This document shows positions 24,201 through 34,396 of a stretch of DNA of 64,000 nt, in pieces. The notes under the pieces are model-generated. The model searched no databases and had not been told where the DNA came from. It saw only the letters and a program-made list of their open reading frames with translations. Positions within the stretch are counted from its first letter, which is position 1, and each line of letters begins with the position of its first letter. Origin of the DNA: JBPESP01 sp051710585. Its GTDB lineage: Bacteria > Pseudomonadota > Gammaproteobacteria > Enterobacterales > Enterobacteriaceae. A program made the position numbers and the translations under genes. The stretch covers positions 124,001 through 188,000 of the forward strand of contig JBPESP010000002.1 of assembly GCA_051710585.1 (NCBI GenBank), in the 5' to 3' direction.

Positions 24201-26445
24201 TGGGATGGAATATCAGTGAATGATAAGCATCATAATAATATGTATAATGTATTAATGGATGGGCTAACGTAGCTAGGTTTTATCTCTGCTTAGCTTGCTA
24301 ATCACCTCTAGGTTCCCTCTTGAAGAGGCCAGCCATCGGATGATACTGGAAAAAAGCTAATCTTTAGACGCAGGAATATTTTACTGCCGTAATGATACCT
24401 ATCTAGTATATTTTTCAAATCTGCTCGAGATCCATTTCAATTTATCTTAAATTTAGCCAACGCAGCAAAACATTATAAAGGCACCCTAAACTTTTTATCC
24501 TAGATAAAGGTAAAAAGCGTAGAATAAATAGTAACTGAATTAGGCTTATCCCATTATCACTATCAGGCTTGTATTTAATAGAAGACTAATCGATATCAGA
24601 TGAGTGCGCGTATACAGGAAAAAGATAAAATAGGTATACCATATTAAGATGGATATACCAGAAACTATACAGTGCCTAGTTTAAAGTAAATAAAACTAAT
24701 ACTCTGAGATTAATCACTCCAGCGATTATCAAATTCCTCCTTCTCCAATTTTAAAGAAAAACTTGAATAACTCTCTCGTGGAGGAAGCTATCACCTAGTT
24801 TATTAACGTTAGCTATAAGTGCTTTTTACAGAATAAAAACTGCTGAATCCATAGGTACAGTGTAATATCGGTGAATTGTTTACAGCTCTCTCCTCTTGAG
24901 CTATGTTATTCTCATGACGCTTATCTGGCGTCAACTTTCGGTGCATTATTAATACCACGTTAATAAAGTGGGCTACGAGTAGCACATAATAAGACTGCGA
25001 TCAGTAGGAATTACCATACTTATAACAGGTGCTCGAACGCACTAAACGGCTGAAAACTCACATAGCGATGGTGTAAAAGATATCCATCTTGTAGTAGACA
25101 GAATTATAAACAGCTAGTCTTTAATTTTTTTAACACCTTGTTATTGGTAATAAATTTATTCTGTCCTTTGATATATGCTTTACATATTCCGTTGTGTTAG
25201 CTTATTGATGGCGGTTCTTTATTATAATGCCAGAGTAACAAACTGAAAATTAACAGCTTTTCCTGAAACGCTTTAATATTAATTTTGCGTGGTTATACCA
25301 TTCTTTATTACGCACAATATTATTATTACGTGTGAAGCCCCTGATAACACCCATAATTACGCCTGTGTAAGGAGATAAGATCGTACGAACTGGTACCGGA
25401 TAAAATAGTAGCTGTTCAAAACGATAGCACCAATATTCGCTAGCACCAGGAAACCTTAGCGGAATATCATACATGTCTTTCAGATAGATCCGGTGACATC
25501 CTTATCCATTTTATCCTTAACTTTCGATATCGTTAGAGGATTTTTATTATCAATCAGAGAATATAATTGACGCGATACTAAATCGTTGAATTTACAGCTC
25601 TCTGCCACATCCTTGCCAGTTGGCAGTTGGCATCTATAAACGGAGGATATGATACAGCTCATGTAAGCCAACTTCATTAATATGCTAATAGTTTACACAA
25701 ACTTTTTTTTCAAAAGTCGCAACATACTTAATCATAAATTCTGATACCGATTTAAGTTAGTGGTACCCTTCTAGCTCAGCTGGAGTAAGGTTGTTCTGAA
25801 CAAGATAAATAAAATCCATAAACGATGTAAGTGTTAACGTTAAAGTGAATGCTGCTTGAGTATGCGCTGTTTAGCATAATGATGCTATCATGGACTAAAT
25901 TTTAATTCGATAACGTTAGCACCTTATTCTACTAGTTTCTTGAAACCCTATGCCAGAAAGTAATGTTACTTTAAATGATCATCGTACAGACGCAGCGGGA
26001 TACAATTAGTTTTAAATGAAAAAATCATCCAAGTTTATATAAATAAAGTCATACACTTTACCAGCATCCAGATCCACCATTTCAAACACTACCGAACAAA
26101 GCTGCGTTTTATGGGTTAAATCAGCGCCGTAAAATAATCCATGATGACTTTAACAGCAACAACACCGTCGCCGGAACAATCGATCACATACCCGCAACTA
26201 CGCGGTATGTATAATCTTTGTCCTTAGCAGAAATTGTTACGCCGATAAATTCATTCCTTTCTTTGGGAAATCATAGATAAAGATATAAAAGAAAATATCA
26301 ACATACTCTTCCAGCAGTATTTCCTGTGCTACGTATTTGTATTTCTTAAAATTGCAAAACCCCAGCGACGCACCCCCCCTATTATAAGAATCTAGGATTT
26401 AAGATATCCAGTACTATATTTTCCGACTACCGCTATTATATAGTA
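21241..26445. other. Eroded tract at a synteny break, no recognisable gene
   Basis: After hemY, E. coli order would give aslA/aslB and the tRNA cluster; instead rhlB-trxA-rho follows, in an orientation implying an inversion. This 5-kb tract is AT-rich with stops in all frames. Two abutting minus-strand frames at 25250-25677 look protein-like (KVKDKMDKDVTG, then PLRFPGASEYWCYRFEQ), separated by a stop, and may be an accessory gene broken by a nonsense change. A minus-strand frame at 21375-21572 also has plausible composition. I do not recognise any of them. Confidence 0.5.
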
Positions 26446-26449
26446 ATGC

Positions 26450-27660
26450 AAAGATTCTAGACTAATTTACAATTAATTCCGTATTCCTTTAAACCCTAAA
26501 AGGTATCTGTTTTGGACAGTCTAGAATGGTTTACAAAAAAAAGGAAATTAGATAAAATACAGATAATTAACTCACGTTTACTATGACGATTTCTGTTGCT
26601 ATTTAATGAGTATTTTTAGTTAAAAGTTTTTAAACATATTGTATTTCTAGAGAATCATGAATGAAAATAACAATTTTCATGCTAGCGTATAGCTATAATT
26701 TTACTAATGATGGTGTATTGTTCTCAGCCATAAATTCCACGCCATGTCCTTGAGTCTGCCATACAAGCTTCTTGTATGGCAGACTCAATTTAGCCACTTG
26801 AAAAGGTGATATACTTACATCAGAACAATATGGGTTACCCATAAAAGAAGAAATGTTAGTCCTAAATTTAAATGTAAATCCGCTTAACTGGTTGTTGAGT
26901 AAAATCACATCGCTGCGCAAGCAATAAAGCCATGAAGGTCGGTTCTTTATAGAATAAAAGAATTATAGATAAAAATGCGTAATAAGCCAAGGTAAAAATA
27001 CCAACAACCTCTCCTATCAAATAACCCTAAAAATAGAAATACTTAAGATCAAGAATAAAGTATTTCATATTGAAATAAAAAGAAATATAAAATAGCTACA
27101 GTACTCTTGATATCAAGAGCCATGGACGGTTCGCGTCAATTTAGAAACTCAGAGCAGGTATATCCTACGAATATACTTTAATACCTGTTTATAGTTTATC
27201 GCGCAACAGTCATAAATACTAGAAAAGCCGTCTTTGCCTATCAAGACGGCTAGTAACAATATTAGGCAGTTATGTTCATGAACTACACGATATCATCAAT
27301 GGTATACAACTGGCGTAAGAGAACTATCACTGCTAATGGCACACAAGAGAGCTTTCGGATAGGCGCTTTCTCGCAGGCAGCCTATGAAAGAGCGGGAGAT
27401 TTTCAGTTTTCAACAACTAATGCACAGGTGCATAAACATGGCGGTCAAGCGTATTTTGCGATCTCTAATTATCTTGAGCGCACCACTTAGCTATCATGGA
27501 GCTAAATCAGGTATGGTACGCTGATGTGACGTATATTCTAGATAAAAAACACTGCACATACCTCCCTGTCGTGAGAGATGTGGCGCTTATCACCTGTGTT
27601 TTTAGTCGGGACATTTACAGTTAAGGCACAATTCGCTTTTGCAACGCGGCCAAGGGGAAA
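26450..27660 (+). mobile_element. Degraded IS3-family insertion sequence (copy A)
   Basis: The left terminus near 26450 carries an imperfect repeat also found near 36320-36360 (reverse complement) and 61508-61560. Inside, orfB (DDE transposase) is recognisable: GAFSQAAYERAGDF, HKHGGQAYFAISNYLER (27272-27490), then in another frame NQVWYADVTYILDKKHC and PVVRDV (cf. NQVWCGDVTYIWTGKRW). Many stops; the catalytic C-terminal part is missing because the element ends abruptly at the rhlB remnant. It sits exactly at the gene-order break between the hem block and trxA. The segment 26800-27250 is collinear with 35600-36000, which supports one element family. Confidence 0.82.
26750..26788. repeat. Perfect inverted repeat, 18-bp arms, 3-nt loop
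   Basis: Arms 26750-26767 (TTGAGTCTGCCATACAAG) and 26771-26788 are exact reverse complements around CTT. It lies within IS copy A. The related copy B has a weak counterpart of the right arm (near 35578-35595) but not of the left, suggesting the left arm is the newer one. Confidence 0.85.
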
Positions 27661-27689
27661 GAGCGCCTTTTTTACAAAAAAAGCATCTA

Positions 27690-28140
27690 ATTGTATAATT
27701 AATTAATTTTCAGTTGTGCTAAGTAGGGGTATTGACTTTATTTCGGCACTTTCAACTAGTTATCATAAACATTTCCGACGTAAGTGTCACCCCTATTTCA
27801 AGCCAGTCGCTTACGCTGATAGTTCAGTATAGGAATAGATTTGTACCGCAAGATCGCAGGTGTGTGGCGTGATCAACACGCAGGATAAATTGGTTTGATA
27901 TCCTTCGGCGGATAGACAGGATGGTTGAGTAAATGATGAAAATAGCTATTTAAAAAGGCTAGCATTTTACTAGTGCTGATTTGCGCCTGCCCTGTGATAT
28001 TTTTCCTACAAACGTAATAAGTAAAGTCAGCATTTGAATGGACGTATAATTATAAAAGGCTTTATAATTAATTACCTCAATGACTAATGAGTGCAGAGTT
28101 AAGTTTAAAAAAATTCTTTTCTATTGAGTATGTTTTTTCT
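27690..28140 (-). pseudogene. rhlB: ATP-dependent RNA helicase RhlB, N-terminal fragment
   Basis: RhlB is the DEAD-box helicase of the E. coli RNA degradosome, normally divergent from trxA. Here the N-terminal third survives in two frames: FYNYTSIQMLTLLITFVG (cf. FHNCTPIQALALPLTLAG) and GQAQISTSKMLAFLNSYFHH (cf. [20 protein letters not shown]), so motif I is already altered. It stops at about 27690, next to IS copy A, which probably truncated it. The rest of the gene is absent. Confidence 0.85.
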
Positions 28141-28260
28141 CATAGTGTGGTATATTAACCATTAACTATTGCATTATGAAAGTGTATACAGTGAAATAAA
28201 GTTAACCTATTATTAAGTATTGCTTCAACGGTAGGTAACGATAATTCTGTGGAGTAAAAC

Positions 28261-28587
28261 ATGAACGATAAGATTATTTATCTTAGTGACGATAGTTTCG
28301 AAAAGGACGTATTACAGGCCAATGGCTTACTTCTGGTTGATTTCTGGGCAGAATGGTGTAATCCCTGTAAAATGATGATGCCTATTCTTTCAGAAATCGC
28401 TGATGAATTTGATAGTAAACTGACCATCGCTAAATTAAACATCAACGATAATCCGGCCACTGCACAGAAGTATGGTGTCCGCGGAATTCCAACCTTGTTG
28501 TTGTTCCGCGATGGTGAAGTTGTAAACAGAAAGGTTGGTGCTCTCTCTAAAGGAGAGTTGAAAAAGTTCCTTAACGCAAATCTGTAA
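28261..28587 (+). CDS. trxA: Thioredoxin 1 with a CNPC active site
   Basis: Thioredoxin is the general cytosolic dithiol reductant for ribonucleotide reductase, methionine sulfoxide reductase and others. The protein has 108 residues and matches E. coli TrxA (109) throughout: MNDKIIYLSDDSFEKDVL, LLVDFWAEWCNPCKMM, KLNINDNPATAQKYGVRGIPTLLLF with the cis-Pro, and GALSKGELKKFLNANL. The catalytic motif is WCNPCK instead of the near-universal WCGPCK; both cysteines are present. GGAG precedes the ATG by 6-8 nt. It is followed by rho as in E. coli. The Gly-to-Asn change could shift the redox potential, but the fold should be unaffected. Confidence 0.97.
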   Translation: MNDKIIYLSDDSFEKDVLQANGLLLVDFWAEWCNPCKMMMPILSEIADEFDSKLTIAKLNINDNPATAQKYGVRGIPTLLLFRDGEVVNRKVGALSKGELKKFLNANL

Positions 28588-28988
28588 TCAGTATTGCAAA
28601 TCTTCCTCTGGGCGATTGAGCGTTCATAAGCTTTTCTCATATTGTCTGCTAGACGCCAATCAAGAAGCATGCTAAGTTTAAGTCCACTGCATTCTACATT
28701 CTAATCTTATCTGTAGTTTGAATCTAAGCTTTACTCTTTGCCCGCACCTCATTGTAAGAAAGCACAAAACGTGACTAACGAAGCGTCAGCCAGACGGGAT
28801 TTTAATTAATCTATTATTCAGCACTCTCAACTCAGTCTTTTTTATTATGCATTTTGCATGAGTCGCTTTTTATCAGCCAAAACAGACTATACCGGGATTA
28901 AATGCCATATACAGGCACGATTTTATGCTGCCACACCATCCAAAAAATCAGTTCGAGATACACACCCCGAGTTTAAGAACCCACCATT
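28588..28988 (+). other. trxA-rho intergenic region (rho leader)
   Basis: About 400 bp separate trxA from rho, similar to the E. coli spacing, where the region holds the rho promoter, autoregulatory leader and the short rhoL frame. I see no conserved leader peptide and no clear terminator hairpin with a T-tract, so only the position supports a leader role. Confidence 0.4.
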
Positions 28989-30248
28989 ATGAACCTTACC
29001 GAACTAAAAAATACGCCGGTTTCAGAACTAGTGATTCTCGGCGAAAATATGGGTCTGGAAAACCTGGCCCGCATGCGTAAACAAGACATCATCTTCACTA
29101 TCCTCAAACAGCATGCTAAAAGTGGTGAAGATATCTTCGGCGATGGCGTACTGGAAATTTTGCAGGATGGATTCGGTTTTCTCCGGTCCAGTGACAGTTC
29201 CTATCTTGCCGGCCCCGATGATATCTATGTTTCTCCCAGCCAAATCCGTCGTTTTAACCTACGCACCGGCGACACCATTTCCGGAAAGATCCGACCACCG
29301 AAAGAAGGCGAACGTTATTTTGCGTTACTGAAAGTTAAGGAAGTTAACTATGATAAGCCGGAAAACGCTCGCAATAAAATCTTGTTTGAAAACCTAACGC
29401 CGCTACACGCTAATTCGCGTTTACGCATGGAGCGCGGTAACGGATCTACCGAAGATCTAACCGCACGTGTTCTGGATCTGGCTTCACCTATCGGCCGTGG
29501 CCAGCGTGGGCTGATTGTGGCGCCGCCGAAAGCCGGTAAAACTATGCTGCTGCAAAATATTGCTCAAAGCATCACCTATAACCATTCTGACTGTGTACTA
29601 ATGGTGCTTTTGATTGATGAGCGTCCGGAAGAAGTAACTGAAATGCAGCGTCTGGTAAAAGGAGAAGTGATCGCTTCAACCTTTGATGAACCGGCGTCCC
29701 GCCATGTTCAGGTCGCCGAAATGGTGATTGAAAAAGCCAAGCGCCTAGTTGAACATAAGAAAGACGTAATTATCCTGCTGGATTCTATTACTCGCTTAGC
29801 ACGTGCCTATAATACAGTAGTACCTGCTTCTGGCAAGGTATTGACTGGTGGTGTCGACGCTAACGCCCTACATCGTCCAAAACGTTTCTTCGGTGGCGCG
29901 CGCAATATGGAAGAAGGCGGCAGCTTGACCATCATCGCCACCGCGCTTATCGATACCGGCTCAAAAATGGACGAAGTGATTTATGAAGAGTTCAAGGGAA
30001 CGGGTAACATGGAACTACAGCTATCGCGTAAAATTGCCGAGAAACGCGTCTTCCCTGCAATTGATTACAACCGCTCAGGAACCCGTAAGGAAGAATTGCT
30101 CACTACTCAGGAAGAGCTACAGAAAATGTGGATCCTACGCAAAATCATTCATCCTATGAGTGAAATCGATGCAATGGAATTCTTGATGAATAAATTAGCG
30201 ATGACTAAAACAAACGATGAATTCTTTAACATGATGAAACGTTCGTAA
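28989..30248 (+). CDS. rho: Transcription termination factor Rho
   Basis: Rho is the hexameric RNA-dependent ATPase that terminates transcription at rut sites. The protein is 419 residues, identical in length to E. coli and collinear: MNLTELKNTPVSELV start, the oligonucleotide-binding cold-shock-like fold with GFGFLRS and the PDDIYVSPSQIRRFNLRTGD stretch, Walker A APPKAGKTMLLQNIA, Walker B VIILLDSITRLARAY, the Q-loop VLTGGVDANALHRPKRFFG and the arginine-finger region EYNRSGTRKEE-like (here DYNRSGTRKEE). It keeps its neighbour trxA, but the downstream wec operon has collapsed. It is one of the best preserved genes here, suggesting strong selection. Confidence 0.98.
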   Translation: MNLTELKNTPVSELVILGENMGLENLARMRKQDIIFTILKQHAKSGEDIFGDGVLEILQDGFGFLRSSDSSYLAGPDDIYVSPSQIRRFNLRTGDTISGKIRPPKEGERYFALLKVKEVNYDKPENARNKILFENLTPLHANSRLRMERGNGSTEDLTARVLDLASPIGRGQRGLIVAPPKAGKTMLLQNIAQSITYNHSDCVLMVLLIDERPEEVTEMQRLVKGEVIASTFDEPASRHVQVAEMVIEKAKRLVEHKKDVIILLDSITRLARAYNTVVPASGKVLTGGVDANALHRPKRFFGGARNMEEGGSLTIIATALIDTGSKMDEVIYEEFKGTGNMELQLSRKIAEKRVFPAIDYNRSGTRKEELLTTQEELQKMWILRKIIHPMSEIDAMEFLMNKLAMTKTNDEFFNMMKRS

Positions 30249-30539
30249 ATCATAAAAAACTTGAAGTAAGCACTATGTGGGAATGTGGTGTTTTTTCATT
30301 TCTAGTGCTAGAATAGTCACGTCTTTAATATGCTTTATTAGATTTTTCAGCCTATCTAAGCAATTTAGATCTTATCCACAAGTCTAACGGAAAAATTCGG
30401 CTGAAATAAAGAGATAACAGAAGTGCTATTTTTTTTATAAAAAATTAGTGATAGATAAGGCATCAGAGTTAATACATAAAATATGGTGACGTATTGTTCA
30501 GCCTGATGGATAAAGAGAGTCTTCTGTTATAACGCACTC

Positions 30540-30680
30540 AATAGGTTACAAAATGGGCCTGATTGACAAGCCAAGACCATTGCAAAAAATATCGGTAGAA
30601 AATACTTCTAGTAAACAATATTAACAAACTGCTTGTTCTAGCCTACCTGGGTATCTATCAGCATAATGGGTATCCTACTT
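30540..30680 (+). pseudogene. wecA: Scrap of wecA (UDP-GlcNAc:undecaprenyl-P transferase)
   Basis: WecA starts enterobacterial common antigen synthesis. Immediately downstream of rho, where E. coli has wecA, a short stretch near 30552-30590 reads MGLIDKPRPLQKI, resembling the conserved KVGLVDKPNFRKRHQG of WecA. Nothing else of the gene is clear. The identification leans on synteny. Confidence 0.6.
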
Positions 30681-33425
30681 TCACGCTTGATAAAATAATC
30701 CTAGCTTGCTTGCTAGCCATAGTTGTTTACTATACTCTCTGTCATTACCTTATAATTTACTGAACACCTAGGTTTTTTTTAGCTAACGCTATAAAGTGTT
30801 TGTAGGGGATGCCAGCAGAGTAGTATCATAATTCGCTTTACCATCATCTGACTGCTGCTGTAAAGCACTTAAAGGTTTGGATATCTAATGAATTCTGTAA
30901 CCGTACTGTGGATTATCCACCATGCTGCTAATAAATATGATCTCCGTCATGTATTGCCAAATGCATAAATGCATGAGCTTGTTTGTACTGAACAGGTAGT
31001 CCATCCACCATTCATTATACACGAAAGTTTAAATTCGTATCTTGCGGGTTACATGCTTCATTAAGAGGACAAAGCGACAGCTTAGTCAATATAAAAAGTA
31101 CTACCTTAAAAGAAAAATTAAGGGTAAAATAATACCTGTAAGCTGACTATCTTTCGCCAACCAGGAAAATGGCTATCTATCAATAATGAAACTAAATGTT
31201 TACGGTTTGCCATGTGCCATTTTTGTACTATAAACTGGACTGTTATAGCCTTTATTGTCTCATGTTTACACCAAGCGTTTTGATTTACACCTTGGTGATA
31301 TACTAGGAATGGGTACCATTCTTATTACTGAGAAAATCTAAGATAGATATGCTAAAAGTTATTTCTCCAAGCAGTAGTTTCTACAGAAACATAGATGTAG
31401 AACACCACACTGGTTTAATCAGCGACGCTAGTTATATTACCACCGAGCCCTATCAGAAATTTTTTGCGCCCGTTCATTTCTTATGTGATACCTGTCGGAA
31501 TTTCTGGCTATACATCCCCTATTAGCCAAGTAAGCAAAGGGGCGACGCTTCATGCTAAAGCGATACTGCTGGATAAATTTATAAACATTATTCAGTTGTG
31601 TCCACAACAATGTGGAGTTACCGGACAGAGGTGCATATGGTGGCATAAACAACAACAAATGCCAAAACTGTTATGGCGCTATGCGGATTTCACTCTAACC
31701 ACTTTGCGCAGTTAACCACTTTAATGAGGATGTTATGGACGTGTCACGGTAGTATTAATGCCTAGCTATACAGTGATCCTCAAATTCACACCTCGCCAGT
31801 GAGGGTAACAGAACAAATGGCTGAATGGTTTACATCTCAAAATAATCTTTCTATATCGGGTGAGCAAAACGGTAAATATGAATATCGCCTATTGCTTAGA
31901 GCAGGTCCTGCTGGTAGGCAGGATGATAGGAAACTAATCAAAATAACCGAGTAATTAACGATCTTAACGCTACGATTTTCGCCACACAACGCTAAGCTTT
32001 ATCGCATTTTTTTCTGGAATAGAAAGTGCAATGCGTCATAATTTATCCCCCTTTCCACCGAAATCTGTAAATTAACCGAAAACAGCTTCTGCGATATCAA
32101 TATTCTTTTCAAGAATAAACTGTCAGTGCTTTCTAGAAAAAAGATTAATATCTTAAAATTAACAACGCTAGCCTCATACCTATCCGAGGGTCGATATCTT
32201 TTAGCTGAAGTCGGGTGGCGTAAGCGCAAGCTTACTTACAGCGTACCCACTAGATTAATTATAATAAGCTTAACTAGGTAATGTAAAATATGGGTGGTGG
32301 TAGTAAATTACTTCAATGACAAAAGAGCACAACAGTAGCGATGTAACCATTACCTACTTTAGGCTATTGTTCAAATCAGATCTCAATAAGTTACACGAAA
32401 GCGCCGTGCTACATGTAACGCAGCTATTTATCCACTTTAGCATCGCGCCAGACGCTGGAGACTGCCGATATACTTGTAATCCTAATGTGAAATCTTTAGG
32501 AGTTTTCGCCCCAGCGCCTAGTGACATTCAATAGCGCTGGATGATAAATACCTATCTGGAGAGTTTAAGGATAAGATGCTTGTTGATAGTTTTTATAGGC
32601 TCGGTGCTAATAATCACTAGGAATAATACACTTCTCGTTAATGCTGGTAGTCTATTCAGTGAGCAGTGGCGTAATAGCGATCGGAGCGGTTTTAGGTAGC
32701 ACTAAAAATATTATTGTCTCATTGTTAGCGAAAATTAACCATTTTATAAATTTTATATTTAATACATGATACTTTTACCCCTATAAAATGGCGCCGCGAC
32801 TGCAAAACTATAGCGTATTAATTTTAAAATATTGCCGCCAATTATGCATTATTTTAAGTCTTTATTCCCAGCTAGCTATAGTCTAATAGACCATCATTAG
32901 TGCTCAACACGACGAATTAATTTACCTGTAAAGTGCTAAATAACCATCCAATATTTTATGATATCACCAACGTTACGTTATAGCCTATGCTCGTACTGGT
33001 ATAGGCGGAGTAGGTTTTATCTTGCTGGGCGATATCGTAGTCGGAGTTATTATTAAGGAGTTCAATATGCGCTTCATGAACACGCAGTAAGGTGGTAAGG
33101 AACTGCCATTGCACTTCATTTCTGTAATTATTTTGCTTTTAGTGCAGTATTCAATATGAATATACTAGCGTATGCTAGTCATGCAGATATAGATATATAT
33201 CTATATCATAAATAGTATTTCTGTTTAATATTCAGGCTATATCTATTTTTTTTGTTAAGCTTTTTTGCTATTCCAATATACAGGATTCATGTCGACTACG
33301 CTATGTTAGATTAAACAACTAAGACACTATCTCATAAATGATTTTCCAATGGAAAGATAGAGTGCATGATAATGAGGAGTAGATACTATTAAATATACAG
33401 CCTTTCCCTATAGGGATTTTATTTT
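30681..33425. other. Collapsed ECA (wec) gene cluster, mostly unrecognisable
   Basis: In E. coli about 12 genes (wecA to wecG, wzzE, wzxE, wzyE, rff) and yifK lie between rho and the argX tRNA cluster. Here fewer than 3.5 kb separate rho from the tRNAs, and only the two ends (wecA and wecG scraps) can be recognised. Short frames at 31464-31715 and 32316-32534 have no clear match. A 22-bp perfect palindrome (GATATAGATATATATCTATATC minus two flanking bases) lies at 33186-33207. Confidence 0.55.
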
Positions 33426-33429
33426 TTGG

Positions 33430-33720
33430 CTAACTTTATTAATTATCCGTTTTCAAGTGGATAACTTAAAACAGCCTCGCTGAAAGCGAGGGGTTCTGAT
33501 GGGATGCGACGTTGAAAGTTACTTGACGAAGTGGGATAGAAATATGCCAATGGTATCAGCATTGTTTTTTTTGATAAGCCGTAAATATCGCCATACTGAG
33601 ATAAGTCGTATTCCAGGGGCAAATTTATGGGAATATTTAATAGCACGTATAGAGGATAGGAAGATCTTGATCTTGAGTGGCTTTATCGGTTAATAAGTAG
33701 CTATCGCACATACAGCATCA
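33430..33720 (+). pseudogene. wecG: Scrap of wecG (UDP-ManNAcA transferase)
   Basis: WecG adds ManNAcA during ECA lipid II assembly and is the last gene of the E. coli wec cluster before yifK and the tRNAs. The remnant reads KYANGISIV in one frame (cf. KYADGISVV), then after a shift LISRKYRHTEISRIPGANLW EYLIAR (cf. VRKKYPQAQVSRVAGADLW EELMAR), followed by decay. Its position just before argX fits the ancestral order. Confidence 0.8.
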
Positions 33721-33898
33721 GTTTAAACTTTTACATTATCTTTGCTATCATATATGGGGGACACCCATATTGAGCGAGAAGAGAAAGCATAATGGGGACG
33801 ATAAGTAAGCAAAGGAGAATAGAACGCATCATTTATTTTAAAAATTACTAGACAGCCGACACATAAATCCGTACTATCCCCTCCTATAAAAGAGCTAC

Positions 33899-33972
<74 letters not shown>

Positions 33973-34037
33973 CTGTCAACTTCGTACGGAAAACCGTAGT
34001 AAATATAAATACCGCGTTGCGATTATTAATTAGTAAT

Positions 34038-34114
34038 GGTGATTGTAGCTCAGTTGGTAGAGCCCTGGATTGTGATTCCAGTTGTCGTGGGTTCGATTCC
34101 CATCAGTCACCCCA
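34038..34114 (+). tRNA. hisR: tRNA-His(GTG)
   Basis: Matches E. coli hisR with the extra G(-1): G then GTGATTG pairing with CAGTCAC, anticodon stem-loop CTGGATTGTGATTCCAG with GTG, discriminator C and encoded CCA. A few compensatory or wobble changes in the acceptor stem leave it pairable. Second gene of the cluster. Confidence 0.97.
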
Positions 34115-34143
34115 TTTTTTTAGTTTTAGTTTTAGTTGGATAT

Positions 34144-34237
34144 ACAAAATAACAGAATTATAGTAGATGCGCTAGCATCTTCAAGTATTTAGTGTTTTAA
34201 AATAGACATGAGAATTCAACTCTATCCTTTCGCAGCA
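34144..34237 (+). pseudogene. leuT: Decayed tRNA-Leu (ancestral leuT, CAG)
   Basis: Between hisR and proM, where E. coli has leuT, the sequence still aligns: AGTAGATGCGCTAGCATCTT (cf. GGTAGACGCGCTAGCTTC), CAAGTATTTAGTGTTTT (cf. CAGGTGTTAGTGTCCTT), GACATGAGAATTCAACTCT (cf. GACGTGGGGGTTCAAGTCC). The acceptor stem no longer pairs, the T-stem is broken and the anticodon region reads CAA instead of CAG. Confidence 0.85.
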
Positions 34238-34319
34238 AAATCCTTTCTTTAATCAAAATTTTTACCTATCGGAGGTTAATATGAAATTACTCATGAGCGG
34301 CATGTAAATCACATCATTT

Positions 34320-34396
34320 CGGCGAGTGGCGCAGCTTGGTAGCGCAACTGGTTTGGGATCAGTGGGTCGGAGGTTCAAATCCTCTCTCGCCGACCA
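34320..34396 (+). tRNA. proM: tRNA-Pro(TGG)
   Basis: Matches E. coli proM: acceptor CGGCGAG with CTCGCCG, anticodon loop TTTGGGA with TGG, T-loop GGTTCAAATCC, discriminator A and encoded CCA. The anticodon stem carries one G-T wobble pair at the position of the E. coli G-C. Last gene of the cluster. Confidence 0.97.

Noticed and set aside
26693..26920. Minus-strand 75-codon frame in IS copy A
   Set aside because: It runs across the perfect hairpin and opposite the transposase direction; shadow of the element.
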